DNA of 64,000 bases, taken from positions 1 to 64,000 of the forward strand of contig JBCBVV010000004.1 in the NCBI GenBank assembly GCA_039817415.1. Direction: 5' to 3'. The notes under the pieces were generated by a model, which worked only from the letters and a program-made list of their open reading frames with translations, did no database searches and was not told where the DNA came from. This stretch comes from JALEFZ01 sp039817415 (lineage in GTDB: Bacteria > Bacteroidota > Bacteroidia > J057). Below are positions 8,615 through 16,889 of the stretch, one piece after another (the stretch's first letter is position 1; each line of letters begins with the position of its first letter). The translations under genes were made by a program, and so were the position numbers.

Positions 8615-9892
8615 ATGGAAGCACTTTTCGAAAGAGCCATTTTTTTCCTCGAACGGGAACGCTTCCAAGAGGCAGAGGAACAACTTCGCAATATACTTGG
8701 TCAAGATCCCCAAAATCCCAGAGCATTGGGACTCATGGCCCAAGTGCTCATCCGATTGGATAAAAGAGAAGAGGCACTTGAAGCTGCACAAGCCGCTGTA
8801 GCTGCAGCTCCTGATCAGCCCATGAATTATTACTCTCTCGCTTGGACACAGTTTTTTGTGAAGAAAATGGATGAGGCATGGGCGACCACAGAAGAAGGAT
8901 TAAAATTAGCTCCCTTATGGGATAGTTTCTTTCTGATTCGAGTCCAAATTGCCTTCTACAGAGAAGAGTGGACCCTAGCCCTTGAGCAAAGTGAACAAGG
9001 ATTGGCTAGAAATCCAGAAAATACGGCTCTTGTCAATTATCGTGCACAGGCACTCATCAAACTCAATAGAAAGGCTGAGGCAGCCCAGACCATGGAGTAT
9101 GCCCTCAATCGTGAGCCCGATAATGCACAATCCCATTCCAACAAGGGATGGATTCAAATTGAGCAAGGGAAAATGGATGAGGCCATAGAGACCTTTAGTG
9201 AAGCATTAAGATTAGATCCTGATAACCGATTGGCTCGTCAAGGCTTAAAGGAAGCAATCAAAGGAAAAAATCCCCTATATAGGGCTATGCTTAGGTACTT
9301 CCTTTGGATGAATAAACTACAAGCCAGAGGAAGATGGCTGGTCGTCATTGGCTTTTACCTACTTTATAGACTAGTGATTGAGGTTGCTCAAAGTAATCCT
9401 GAATTGGCTCCTTTTCTGATGCCAGTTATCATCCTTTATGTGCTTTTTGCCTTCAGTTCATGGCTGGCATCCCCCATTTCAAATTTATTCCTGCGGCTCC
9501 ATCCCAAGGGAAAACATGCCCTTGACAAAGAGGAGAAGCTTGCCTCAAGTCTAGTTGGAGGTTCTTTTGGGATATCACTTGTCCTTTTGATCAGTTTCTT
9601 CATACTAGGCAACCGAATTACCTCCGATCTGTCAATTGAAGGAGAAACGGCCTGGATATTACTACCTGCCTTGTATTTTGGCTTCATGAGCCTTCCCTTG
9701 AGTGGGATGTTTAATACGCGTCAAGGGGGTAGAAATAGGAAAATATTAGTTGGAGCGACTATTGTCCTAGCCATTGCAGGCCTCCTTGGAATGCTAGTTT
9801 CTATAGACTTATTTCAAGCCTTCTTCATTGGTGTATTGATTTACACTTTTGCGTCAGGATTTTTCATGGAAATGGACAGACGAAACTTTTGA
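8615..9892 (+). CDS. TPR protein with C-terminal polytopic membrane domain
   Basis: 425 residues. Residues 1-215 are consecutive TPRs (for example 'DPQNPRALGLMAQVLIRLDK' and 'EPDNAQSHSNKGWIQIEQGK'). Residues about 225-420 hold five to six hydrophobic helices (around 240-255, 262-285, 310-335, 345-362, 378-398, 400-415). The TPR part would be cytoplasmic and N-terminal. The start codon lies one base after the stop of the TPR-AAA+ gene, so the two proteins probably form a complex in which this one recruits the ATPase to the membrane (inference). A strong terminator follows. Confidence 0.8.
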   Translation: MEALFERAIFFLERERFQEAEEQLRNILGQDPQNPRALGLMAQVLIRLDKREEALEAAQAAVAAAPDQPMNYYSLAWTQFFVKKMDEAWATTEEGLKLAPLWDSFFLIRVQIAFYREEWTLALEQSEQGLARNPENTALVNYRAQALIKLNRKAEAAQTMEYALNREPDNAQSHSNKGWIQIEQGKMDEAIETFSEALRLDPDNRLARQGLKEAIKGKNPLYRAMLRYFLWMNKLQARGRWLVVIGFYLLYRLVIEVAQSNPELAPFLMPVIILYVLFAFSSWLASPISNLFLRLHPKGKHALDKEEKLASSLVGGSFGISLVLLISFFILGNRITSDLSIEGETAWILLPALYFGFMSLPLSGMFNTRQGGRNRKILVGATIVLAIAGLLGMLVSIDLFQAFFIGVLIYTFASGFFMEMDRRNF

Positions 9893-9910
9893 AAAAAGAG
9901 TAGTAGCATA

Positions 9911-9943
9911 AAAAAAGGGACGCACCTTAGGTACGTCCCTTTT
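9911..9943. terminator. Bidirectional intrinsic terminator
   Basis: Bases 9917-9926 pair with 9930-9939 (10 bp, one mismatch, loop TTA), flanked by A-run and T-run that extend the pairing. It separates the convergent TPR membrane protein gene and msrA. Confidence 0.85.
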
Positions 9944-9959
9944 GATTTTTTATAGTCGC

Positions 9960-10631
9960 CTATTCTCCCTTTTTAAGCAATTGAGGGAATTTTGCTTTGA
10001 AGCGATTCAACCTTGGGATAGAAACACTTCTAACATAAGGCTGATCTGGATGAAGCTTTTCATAGTTCTGGTGGTATTCTTCTGCTTTCCAGAATACATC
10101 AAACTTCTTCACCTCAGTTACGATATCGCCCTCTTTGTAGCCGCCATCAGTTTCAAGGTACTTGATGTACTCTTCGATGATCTTCTTTTCCTCATCATCC
10201 TGATAGAAAGCAATCGAACGGTAGGCCGTTCCTCGGTCTGGTCCTTGCCTGTTGACTGTAGTAGGATCATGAGAACCGTAGTAAACCTGAACAAGAGTCG
10301 CAAAACTAACCACTTCTGGATCATAATATACCTCTACCGTTTCGGCATGTCCAGTAGATCCTGTACCCACCTGACGATAGGTTGGGTTTTTGGTCGTTCC
10401 CCCTGCATAACCAGAAACAGCTTCAGCTACCCCTTCTACAGATTCGAACACGGCCTCTACACACCAGAAACAACCACTGGCGAAATAGGCTTTCTTAAGA
10501 CCATCGAGATTTACCTCAACCACCTCTTCCATGGTATCTAGGTTGGGATCAGCGGTTTTTTCAGCAGATGCCTGTGTACAGGAAATCAGGAGGAGTGCGC
10601 CCAGGCCAAATGCTATAAATGAAGACTTCAT
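9960..10631 (-). CDS. msrA: Peptide-methionine (S)-S-oxide reductase MsrA, lipoprotein
   Basis: 223 residues. The N-terminus is a lipoprotein signal with lipobox LLIS-Cys18, so it should be anchored in the cell envelope. The MsrA domain starts near residue 48 with the GCFWC motif (catalytic Cys54), then 'VSGYAGG', 'GHAETVEVYYDP' and 'YRSIAFY', and covers the usual length. It reduces methionine-S-sulfoxide in oxidised proteins using thioredoxin-type donors; the lipidated form suggests repair of periplasmic proteins. No MsrB is fused or adjacent. A 200-codon open frame on the opposite strand is a shadow. Confidence 0.95.
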   Translation of the reverse strand: MKSSFIAFGLGALLLISCTQASAEKTADPNLDTMEEVVEVNLDGLKKAYFASGCFWCVEAVFESVEGVAEAVSGYAGGTTKNPTYRQVGTGSTGHAETVEVYYDPEVVSFATLVQVYYGSHDPTTVNRQGPDRGTAYRSIAFYQDDEEKKIIEEYIKYLETDGGYKEGDIVTEVKKFDVFWKAEEYHQNYEKLHPDQPYVRSVSIPRLNRFKAKFPQLLKKGE

Positions 10632-10768
10632 AAGTTTTGTATTTGCTTTTGATGCTTTTCAATACGACAAGCGCGACAAAAAAATGTTTACGTTTCGTTA
10701 AAAAAGCGTTACCACACCCCTGATTTTGGTAAGATATACGACAATTGGTCATTCAACCCAAGTTGCCC

Positions 10769-10786
10769 CTGCGTCGTCCGACGCAG
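10769..10786. repeat. GC-rich perfect palindrome in an AT-rich gap
   Basis: CTGCGTCG and CGACGCAG form a perfect 8-bp inverted repeat separated by TC. The flanks (10765-10800) are also C/G-rich, unlike the surrounding intergenic sequence between msrA and the next minus-strand gene. No T-run follows on either strand. It resembles a REP-type or structural element; identity not established. Confidence 0.45.
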
Positions 10787-10852
10787 AGGCGAAACCCCCA
10801 TTAATGATACAAATACAATTCTTGGATATTTTTTATCCCAATAGGGTATTTC

Positions 10853-11719
10853 TTATCTGTTGGTTACATCAACAGTCGTGGTCTGCCCATTTACAGTTAC
10901 ATCCACTAGGTTATCACAGCTTCCCATTCCAAAATCTAAATCGATATCTGGCTGGCCAGAACGCGTAATGGTGGCTGTCCCCTCTACTGGAATTTTTACC
11001 TGCTGACGACGACAAGCACGACGGTAAACGAGAGTAGAATTAACCGTTCTTGTAAAGGAATTACCGTTAAATCGTGTCCCTTGGATGTTGCCATCTACCC
11101 AAAACTCATCCTGTGATGGATTGATTCCTCTTACCCAAGTAGAAGTACGATCGAAGGCCCTTGTGGCTGTATTTCCATTAGGCATGGTGATTTGTCCACC
11201 TGTCAGCACCACATTTAGAGAAAGGGTGTCGCGGAAGTTGACCATTAGGTTGGTGTAGGTTTTAGAACCCGCAATACTGACGCTGTCCACTACGTAGTTG
11301 ACCAAGGTAACGGTACGGGTGGCGCCAGGGATGTACAGACGACGGCTATAATTGATCACAATCTGACCAGAACGAGTCTTTCCATCAGGGCCTAAACAGC
11401 CTGTCCCAAAATCAACTGTAACCGTTTTGGTAGCTGTATCATTGGTAATCGTAGCACATCCTCTTGAAATGGTGCGGAAAGCAGCTTGAGAAAATGAACG
11501 TGCGTAAATGGAATTGTCGGTCATTTCCATTGCTTCAAATGAGACATCGTCCACATCTCCAAAAGCATCATCGGAAACGGCATCCATGATCACTACGTCT
11601 ATGTCTTCCTGTGCTACACCGACTTCGCCAGTAGTTTCACATGAGGTAAATATCAACAGCATGGAAGCAACTAAAGCAGTGATCAAAAAACCGGGAGAAA
11701 TTTGCATAACAGTCTTCAT
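10853..11719 (-). CDS. Hypothetical lipoprotein
   Basis: 288 residues from the ATG at 11719. The frame extends 26 codons further up, but the lipoprotein signal (MKTVMQIS...IFTSC, lipobox Cys about residue 26) begins at the inner Met. The mature protein starts with an acidic Asp/Val/Glu stretch and then shows beta-rich sequence with two similar segments: 'GCATITNDTATKTVTVDFG' near residue 80 and 'GTATITRSGQPDIDLDFG' near 255. Both are followed by Cys-containing loops. No known domain recognised. Probably outer-membrane or periplasmic; function unknown. Confidence 0.65.
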   Translation of the reverse strand: MKTVMQISPGFLITALVASMLLIFTSCETTGEVGVAQEDIDVVIMDAVSDDAFGDVDDVSFEAMEMTDNSIYARSFSQAAFRTISRGCATITNDTATKTVTVDFGTGCLGPDGKTRSGQIVINYSRRLYIPGATRTVTLVNYVVDSVSIAGSKTYTNLMVNFRDTLSLNVVLTGGQITMPNGNTATRAFDRTSTWVRGINPSQDEFWVDGNIQGTRFNGNSFTRTVNSTLVYRRACRRQQVKIPVEGTATITRSGQPDIDLDFGMGSCDNLVDVTVNGQTTTVDVTNR

Positions 11720-11835
11720 TGTTTGAATTCGTTTATTAACGTAGAAATTGTTGTTGTTTTGTCTGAACGACATTGCTTTGATGCAGACTTCCTTCACAGG
11801 TTTAAATGCGTCTTGGTTTTTTCATAAAAAAGCAC

Positions 11836-11874
11836 AAAAAAAAGAGGCTGAATGTTGGAACAATCAGCCTCTTT
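11836..11874 (-). terminator. Intrinsic terminator of the yraN-like gene
   Basis: Bases 11841-11851 and 11864-11874 form a perfect 11-bp stem with a 12-base loop. Read on the minus strand it ends in a run of eight T. It lies just downstream of the UPF0102 gene stop. Confidence 0.85.
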
Positions 11875-11895
11875 AACTCGAAAATATTCTACTTA

Positions 11896-12276
11896 TCAAA
11901 AGCTCCCTTTCATCCGAAAAGCATCTTCAATATGATGAAAAAGGGGATTGTTTGGATCTTTTAGGGTAATGGCGATGATATCAAATCGCACGGGAACAGT
12001 CCACATATTTTTTTCATACAAATAGGCATCGGCAGCCTTGAAGATTTGTTTCTGCTTGGCTTCGGTTACAGATTCTTCCGGTTGTCCCCATAAATCAGTA
12101 GACCTTGTTTTGACTTCAACAAAGACGAGTTCTGCAGGGTCCATCCTAAGCGCAACCAGATCAATCTCGGCTCTCTCATATCTATAGTTCTTATCCAGAA
12201 CGTGATACCCTTTGGCCGCCAGAAAGGCAGTTGCTAGTTCCTCACCTTGTTTCCCAAGTTCGTTGTGATCTGCCAT
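11896..12276 (-). CDS. YraN/UPF0102 family endonuclease-like protein
   Basis: 126 residues, the usual family length. Conserved features are 'GEELATAFLAAKGY', 'NYR..RAEIDLVA' (Glu/Asp of the restriction-endonuclease-like fold) and 'LVFVEVKTRS' (the E-V-K part of the active site). The family is predicted to be a Holliday-junction-resolvase-like nuclease; its cellular role is unsettled. The lipoprotein gene lies downstream after a terminator, and a secreted DUF4412-like gene lies 49 bp upstream. Confidence 0.9.
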   Translation of the reverse strand: MADHNELGKQGEELATAFLAAKGYHVLDKNYRYERAEIDLVALRMDPAELVFVEVKTRSTDLWGQPEESVTEAKQKQIFKAADAYLYEKNMWTVPVRFDIIAITLKDPNNPLFHHIEDAFRMKGSF

Positions 12277-12325
12277 AGAAAGGCAAATTAGCTTAGCTCG
12301 TTAGTAGGTCAAAATTTTTTCCCAA

Positions 12326-13000
12326 TTAATAGCGATAATCCCGTCCTTTTACCTTGAAGGTTGGTGGAATCATAAATTGTTCTGGATCAAAGCTTCTGGA
12401 CTTCAAGCTAATCAAGGAGGTTTTGACAGAGAGGTTCTTTTGCTTTTTGATGGTCTCAAGGGGGATTCTCCCATCAAGGCCTTTTGCTAGCCATGATGCC
12501 TTAGAACGGGGTTTCATTGGATAATTGGCGATATCTACTCTATACTTGTCGTTGACGTAATAGTAGAAAACGGTATTTTTTGTTACCATTTTATATTCAT
12601 CGCACAACACTCCCTTGATTTCTTTTTGCTTGCCAGTGGGCTTAGCAGTAGGGATCGCCTCTTCCTTTTTGTCTTTGGTACGATCCGAATACATAGAAAA
12701 TCGATAGGCTTTCTTTTCGCTGTAGTTGATGCTGTATTCGTAGTTGGAATCCGCTACAAAAATGAAGGTCTTGGGATAACGTCCTCCACTCAATTGCACA
12801 ATGTAATTGTTGTTTTTGATGAACATGCGGATTTTGTTATTGGGCTCATTCATCTTCAGCTCTTCTGCCTGAGGACCTGCGAATTCAACTGAAAAATTTA
12901 AGGCTCCTTCGAAATAATCAGGAACTTCTGTTTGTGCGTATACACATACACCTACAAAAAATCCAATTAGAAAGATGGTACCTGACAACGTGTAATTCAT
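12326..13000 (-). CDS. Secreted DUF4412-like protein
   Basis: 224 residues with a signal peptide (cleavage near VYAQ, about residue 23). The mature region has the pattern of DUF4412/LolA-like beta proteins of Bacteroidetes: 'EGALNFSVEF', then paired strands such as 'KIRMFIKNNNYIVQLSG', a central 'TGKQKEIKGVLCDEYKM' and a final 'DPEQFMIPP'. These proteins are thought to be periplasmic and to sense or carry lipophilic ligands, but no function is established. Family assignment is by pattern recognition and moderately sure. Confidence 0.65.
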   Translation of the reverse strand: MNYTLSGTIFLIGFFVGVCVYAQTEVPDYFEGALNFSVEFAGPQAEELKMNEPNNKIRMFIKNNNYIVQLSGGRYPKTFIFVADSNYEYSINYSEKKAYRFSMYSDRTKDKKEEAIPTAKPTGKQKEIKGVLCDEYKMVTKNTVFYYYVNDKYRVDIANYPMKPRSKASWLAKGLDGRIPLETIKKQKNLSVKTSLISLKSRSFDPEQFMIPPTFKVKGRDYRY

Positions 13001-13108
13001 GATAAAAAGAAATTAAGGCTTCCTGATATTTGTATGCCAAATCCGAGCAAAAGTTACATGTAAAGGACAGCATTTTCTATTAATGGGTGTCATCGCCTCC
13101 TCTATTCC

Positions 13109-13624
13109 CTACTTATTTCCCTCCACCATATCTGAATAAGATGTAGCCAATAGATCTTCTTCACCGATCCCAAAGGCCTTCATATAATAGGTGCATTGCT
13201 CTAGCAGTTTTTCCTCACCTATGCTTCCATCCTTGTCTATGGCTTCTATTTCTACAAAAGTCCCTAGTCCTTCCACTGTATCCAAATGAAACTTCACATT
13301 CTCCACAAAATAAATTTCTCGGGATTTGATTACCTCTTTCCATATTCCATGAGCTTCGATTAACAATTCCCTAAGTGCCTGGTCATCTTGTGGATGATAG
13401 AGGTTGACGTGAGAGGCTTTGGGACCTTCCTGGTCTGAGCGCTTATAAAAGATGAGGCTCTTCTCTATATTTCCTTGACGCAGTTTTAATCGGCCATTGG
13501 TACAATGAAAATAGGTATCATGCTGCCTATCAGTTCCCTTGGGTTCTGCTTGATGGTCTGTCAATACCTGACGAATGGCCTCATGTCGCTGGCTTTTCGC
13601 CTTGATTTCAATATTCAGATGCAT
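13109..13624 (-). CDS. CYTH-domain protein (class IV adenylate cyclase / triphosphatase-like)
   Basis: 171 residues. The N-terminus 'MHLNIEIKAK' is the CYTH signature strand (the first acidic position of ExExK is Asn here). It is followed by 'DTYFHCTNGRLKLRQG', a Lys/Arg pair 'YKR', and late acidic strands 'KFHLDTVEGLGTFVEIEA'. CYTH tunnels bind triphosphates with divalent metals; members are adenylate cyclases or inorganic/thiamine triphosphatases. The exact substrate cannot be read from sequence. It stands alone after a terminator. Confidence 0.85.
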   Translation of the reverse strand: MHLNIEIKAKSQRHEAIRQVLTDHQAEPKGTDRQHDTYFHCTNGRLKLRQGNIEKSLIFYKRSDQEGPKASHVNLYHPQDDQALRELLIEAHGIWKEVIKSREIYFVENVKFHLDTVEGLGTFVEIEAIDKDGSIGEEKLLEQCTYYMKAFGIGEEDLLATSYSDMVEGNK

Positions 13625-13646
13625 AGTAAAATGGAGCTAAAAAAAT

Positions 13647-13672
13647 AAAGGGCGAATGGCTTCGCCCCTTTT
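13647..13672. terminator. Intrinsic terminator downstream of the 2OG oxygenase
   Basis: Bases 13650-13656 pair with 13661-13667 around loop TGGC, with further A/T pairing outside. On the minus strand it is followed by an extended T-rich run. It ends the oxygenase transcript (13703-14671, minus). Confidence 0.8.
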
Positions 13673-13702
13673 ATTCATGTTGAAGTAAATCCCTTGAGTT
13701 TA

Positions 13703-14671
13703 CTATTTCTTCAACCCTATTTCCCTCAAACGCTGATCCAAGTATTCTCCTGCGGTCATGTCTTCAAACAGCTTGGGATGGTCTGCATCGATGCAAGACG
13801 CTAGGCTCGTCAAGTCCATGGTAGACTTAGGATGAAGAAAGAAAGGAACTGAGTATCTAGGCTTATGAAGCTCTTCCTTTGGAGGATTAATCACTCTATG
13901 CGTGGTAGACTTTAGCTTATTATTTGTCAAACGCTGTAGCATATCTCCTACATTGATGACAATCTGGTTTGGTTCCGGCTTGGCTGCCAACCAATTCCCC
14001 TCTTTTGTTAATACTTGAAGCCCATCCGCACTTGCGCCAATCAACAATGTAATCAGATTGATGTCCTCATGGGCGGCAGCTCTGACCGCACCTTCTGGCA
14101 GGTCATCAGGATTTTGAATGCCATAGTAGTGAATGGGACGCAAAATTGAATTGCCATTGTGCACCTTGTCATCAAAATAGGTTACAGGAAGATCAAGGTA
14201 TTCAGCTATGGCTCTCAACAAGTATTTCCCTGAATTTTCAAGAGATTGGTACAGAGCAACCCCATACTGTTCAACCTCTGGTACCTCATTAGGAAAAATA
14301 TTGTCAGGATATTGTTCCTTGATAGGATCGCCATCTTCTACAATTTGTCCTACGTGGAAGAACTCTTTCAGGTCAGCTACCTTGGCGCCTTTAGCATGCT
14401 CACGCCCCTTGGAAATGTATCCACGCTGGCCAGCTAGCTCAGGAATCTCGTATTGTCTTTTTATATTTTCCGGTAGGCCAAAAAACGACTTAAATGCTCC
14501 ATAAGCTCCATCTATGGTATCTTGTGTAACTCCATGATTGGCCACAATGGCAAAACCAATTTCAGAAAAGGAGTCTCCCAACGCCTTTACAAAAGCTTGC
14601 TTCTTCGCCTCATCACCATGCATGTAATCATGCAGGTCAACTGTAGGTATTTTATCTAGTGTCATGTTCAA
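13703..14671 (-). CDS. Isopenicillin N synthase-like 2-oxoglutarate/Fe(II) oxygenase
   Basis: 322 residues; Met1 or Met3 may be the start. The N-terminal DIOX_N part (IPTVDLHDY, 'GFAIVANHGV') precedes the jelly-roll core. Iron ligands are visible as His201-x-Asp203 ('AAHEDINLITLL') and His258 ('STTHRV'), and the 2OG site is the R-x-S of 'KPRYSVPFF' (Arg272, Ser274). It belongs to the plant-type small-molecule oxygenase family common in aerobic bacteria. Substrate unknown; no biosynthetic cluster surrounds it. It is divergent from dinB. Confidence 0.9.
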   Translation of the reverse strand: MNMTLDKIPTVDLHDYMHGDEAKKQAFVKALGDSFSEIGFAIVANHGVTQDTIDGAYGAFKSFFGLPENIKRQYEIPELAGQRGYISKGREHAKGAKVADLKEFFHVGQIVEDGDPIKEQYPDNIFPNEVPEVEQYGVALYQSLENSGKYLLRAIAEYLDLPVTYFDDKVHNGNSILRPIHYYGIQNPDDLPEGAVRAAAHEDINLITLLIGASADGLQVLTKEGNWLAAKPEPNQIVINVGDMLQRLTNNKLKSTTHRVINPPKEELHKPRYSVPFFLHPKSTMDLTSLASCIDADHPKLFEDMTAGEYLDQRLREIGLKK

Positions 14672-14839
14672 TTAGGATTGAGATAAGTCTGCCAAAGATG
14701 TCATTCTGCAAATTTAAGGAAAAATGAAAAAGACATATTTGTTAATAAACACGGAAAATTTTCAAAAAAATTTCATAGAAATGTTTGAAAACCCTTTATA
14801 AAAGTCTATTCAAACCGTTTTTACTAGGAAAAGTAGCTT

Positions 14840-14847
14840 TACATTTG
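14840..14847 (+). promoter_or_regulatory. Candidate -7 promoter element for dinB
   Basis: TACATTTG matches the Bacteroidetes -7 consensus TAnnTTTG and lies 39 bp upstream of the dinB start codon in an AT-rich gap. A convincing -33 TTTG is not seen. Confidence 0.4.
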
Positions 14848-14886
14848 ATAGAGGAACTTCAATTGCTATTCTGACAAAGAAGCGTT

Positions 14887-15954
14887 TTGATTCAACGGAA
14901 GATCATACATATCGACATGGATGCCTTTTATGCCTCAGTAGAGCAAAGGGATAATCCTGAACTCCGTGGGAAACCCGTAGCCGTGGGAGGTTCCAGAGAG
15001 AGAGGGGTAGTGGCTGCAGCAAGTTATGAAGCAAGAAAATATGGTGTTCGTTCTGCTATGCCCTCTTCTAGAGCCTACAGACTATGCCCAGACATCGTTT
15101 TTGTCAAACCCAGATTTGATCAATACCGTTCTGTTTCAAGAGAAATTCGAGAGGTATTTTATGCATATACTGACCTGGTAGAGCCCCTCTCCCTTGACGA
15201 GGCCTACCTTGATGTAACGGAAAACAAAAAAGGTATGGGATCTGCCACAGCCATTGCTAGGTCCATCCGAGCAGAGATCAAGGAGAAAACACAACTGACA
15301 GCTTCCGCTGGTATTAGCATCAATAAATTTTTGGCTAAAGTTGCATCAGATATACATAAGCCCGATGGTATCACCCTGATTCCACCAGAAAAGGCCATTA
15401 GTTTTCTTGAAAAACTCCCCATTAAAAAATTCTTCGGTATTGGAGCAAAGACAGAAGCAAAAATGAAACGGCTCGGCATACATACTGGGGCAGATTTGAA
15501 GAAGAAATCAGAAATCGAATTGGTCAGACTTTTTGGAAAAGTAGGTAGACACTACTTCCGAATTGTTAGAGCTGAGGATGACCGCCCAGTAAAGCCCAAT
15601 CGAATTCGAAAGTCAGTTGGAGCTGAAAATACCTTTAGCGAAGACATACCCGATACGGAAACCATGCTGGAGAAACTAAGGCCAATCTTGAAAAAAGTGG
15701 TAGAGCGCATGGCAGTTTACCCAACAGGTGGAAAAACTGTTACTCTGAAAATAAAATACCATGACTTTCAGCAGCAGACACGAAGCAAAACCGTAGGGAA
15801 GTTTCTAAGCAGTTATGAAGAAATTTTTCCCATAGTAATAGACCTTCTACATAGTCAAGAGGTAGAAAAGCCCGTGCGACTACTTGGAGTAGCCATGTCC
15901 AATCTCGATTTGGTAGAAGAAAAAGACGGAAGGCAACTGACCTTGGAATTCTAA
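14887..15954 (+). CDS. dinB: DNA polymerase IV (Y family), TTG start
   Basis: 355 residues. Family signatures: 'IIHIDMDAFYASVEQRDNP', 'VAAASYEARKYGVRSAMPS', the catalytic SLDEAYLDVT, 'SAGISINKFLAKVASD', then the thumb HhH motif 'FFGIGAKTEAKMKRLGI' and the little-finger domain with 'RKSVGAENTF'. The start is TTG at 14887: an in-frame stop lies at 14872, and the first ATG (14917) would remove the first catalytic strand. It makes error-prone translesion synthesis past DNA lesions. No beta-clamp-binding tail is obvious beyond 'GRQLTLEF', which resembles a short clamp-binding peptide. The stop abuts the stop of the convergent gene. Confidence 0.95.
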   Translation: MIQRKIIHIDMDAFYASVEQRDNPELRGKPVAVGGSRERGVVAAASYEARKYGVRSAMPSSRAYRLCPDIVFVKPRFDQYRSVSREIREVFYAYTDLVEPLSLDEAYLDVTENKKGMGSATAIARSIRAEIKEKTQLTASAGISINKFLAKVASDIHKPDGITLIPPEKAISFLEKLPIKKFFGIGAKTEAKMKRLGIHTGADLKKKSEIELVRLFGKVGRHYFRIVRAEDDRPVKPNRIRKSVGAENTFSEDIPDTETMLEKLRPILKKVVERMAVYPTGGKTVTLKIKYHDFQQQTRSKTVGKFLSSYEEIFPIVIDLLHSQEVEKPVRLLGVAMSNLDLVEEKDGRQLTLEF

Positions 15955-16524
15955 TTAATGAATTGGCAAAGCATTGAAAACACGCTTCTTGATCTGATAG
16001 GGAATACCCAACTCATCGACCATTTCCCAAGGATCAATCAGCAGCGTAGAACAAAATACCCTTTGGCCTCCTTTTAATTCTATCTCCATGTAATCAATTC
16101 CATAGGGAAGCATTTGCGTATGGTAGATGGTGCACTTCTCAATGGAATCTAGGCTAAAGTGAAGGTTTCTTTCAGCTTCCTTGTCTTCGTAGGTGATCAA
16201 GTGATGTTTATGGTCAATCTCAAGGCGTTTGTTCTCTTCTCTCTTAGCATACTGGTATAGGTGATAGATCCCAGGAAAATAGAAAGGACTAAAAATACAG
16301 TACAACCAGAAAATGACGAGGTTAAAGGAATCGTTACCGTAGAAAATTAGATTCACCAGTGCGATGGCCACAAAAAAAAGGAGCGTCCCAGCCATCAAAT
16401 GTAAAGGAAAAGCCAATTCAGACCTGCTTTGGCTATTGATATCATAATAGCTCACGTGGGGTTCCAACAATCTCTTCTCAAGTAAAGAAGTCTTGTTTAA
16501 CACTTTCCTCCAATCGTTCATCAT
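15955..16524 (-). CDS. Hypothetical membrane protein with two TM helices
   Basis: 189 residues from the ATG at 16524 (or 16521). The open frame runs 47 codons further upstream through an AT-rich stretch with no sign of a domain, so the inner start is preferred. Two hydrophobic helices lie at about residues 45-62 and 72-92, followed by a soluble beta-rich part ('HKHHLITYEDKEAERNLHF', 'YMEIELKGGQRVFCSTLL'). That layout resembles small membrane proteins with a bacterial PH-like domain. No function assigned. It ends exactly where dinB ends, with no terminator between. Confidence 0.6.
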   Translation of the reverse strand: MMNDWRKVLNKTSLLEKRLLEPHVSYYDINSQSRSELAFPLHLMAGTLLFFVAIALVNLIFYGNDSFNLVIFWLYCIFSPFYFPGIYHLYQYAKREENKRLEIDHKHHLITYEDKEAERNLHFSLDSIEKCTIYHTQMLPYGIDYMEIELKGGQRVFCSTLLIDPWEMVDELGIPYQIKKRVFNALPIH

Positions 16525-16889
16525 ACTGAATCGGCTTAAAAAGAATGATACAATCGAAAAATCTACTACATACCTAGGTACACAGGAGGGAGAATCCTGT
16601 TTCCCGTTAGTTAAATGATGGTTTTCCTTAAATAGGGAGACTGATATGTTATTAGTGCTTAACAAGAAACTGAAGAAAAAGTTGGCGAAGAGCTACTCAA
16701 TTCTTTAACAAATCTTTCAAAATGTCATTTTTGTTCTCATTTTCTCTCTTGCTTAAAACTTCTGGCTATCTATACATGTAGACCTATACGTATTTATATG
16801 TTTAGCTAATTTTATGCTAAATCGGGACATTTTCATTTTTTTACAGAGTCGGAACTTATTGATTATCTTGCAGGGTAAATGAGCGGAAC
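16525..16889. other. 365-bp divergent intergenic region
   Basis: AT-rich spacer between the membrane-protein gene (minus) and the acyltransferase gene (plus). It contains a 6-bp inverted repeat TTTAGC...GCTAAA (16801-16806 / 16816-16821) and a -7-like TATCTTGC about 25 bp before the acyltransferase start. No RNA gene or ORF with coding character is seen; it probably holds both promoters. Confidence 0.4.

Noticed and set aside
9942..10541. 199-codon open frame on the plus strand over msrA
   Set aside because: Antisense to a clear MsrA gene, and its sequence shows no domain or signal.
16525..16665. Upstream extension of the membrane-protein gene (47 codons)
   Set aside because: The extension is AT-rich, has no domain or helix pattern, and a double ATG begins at the first structured segment.
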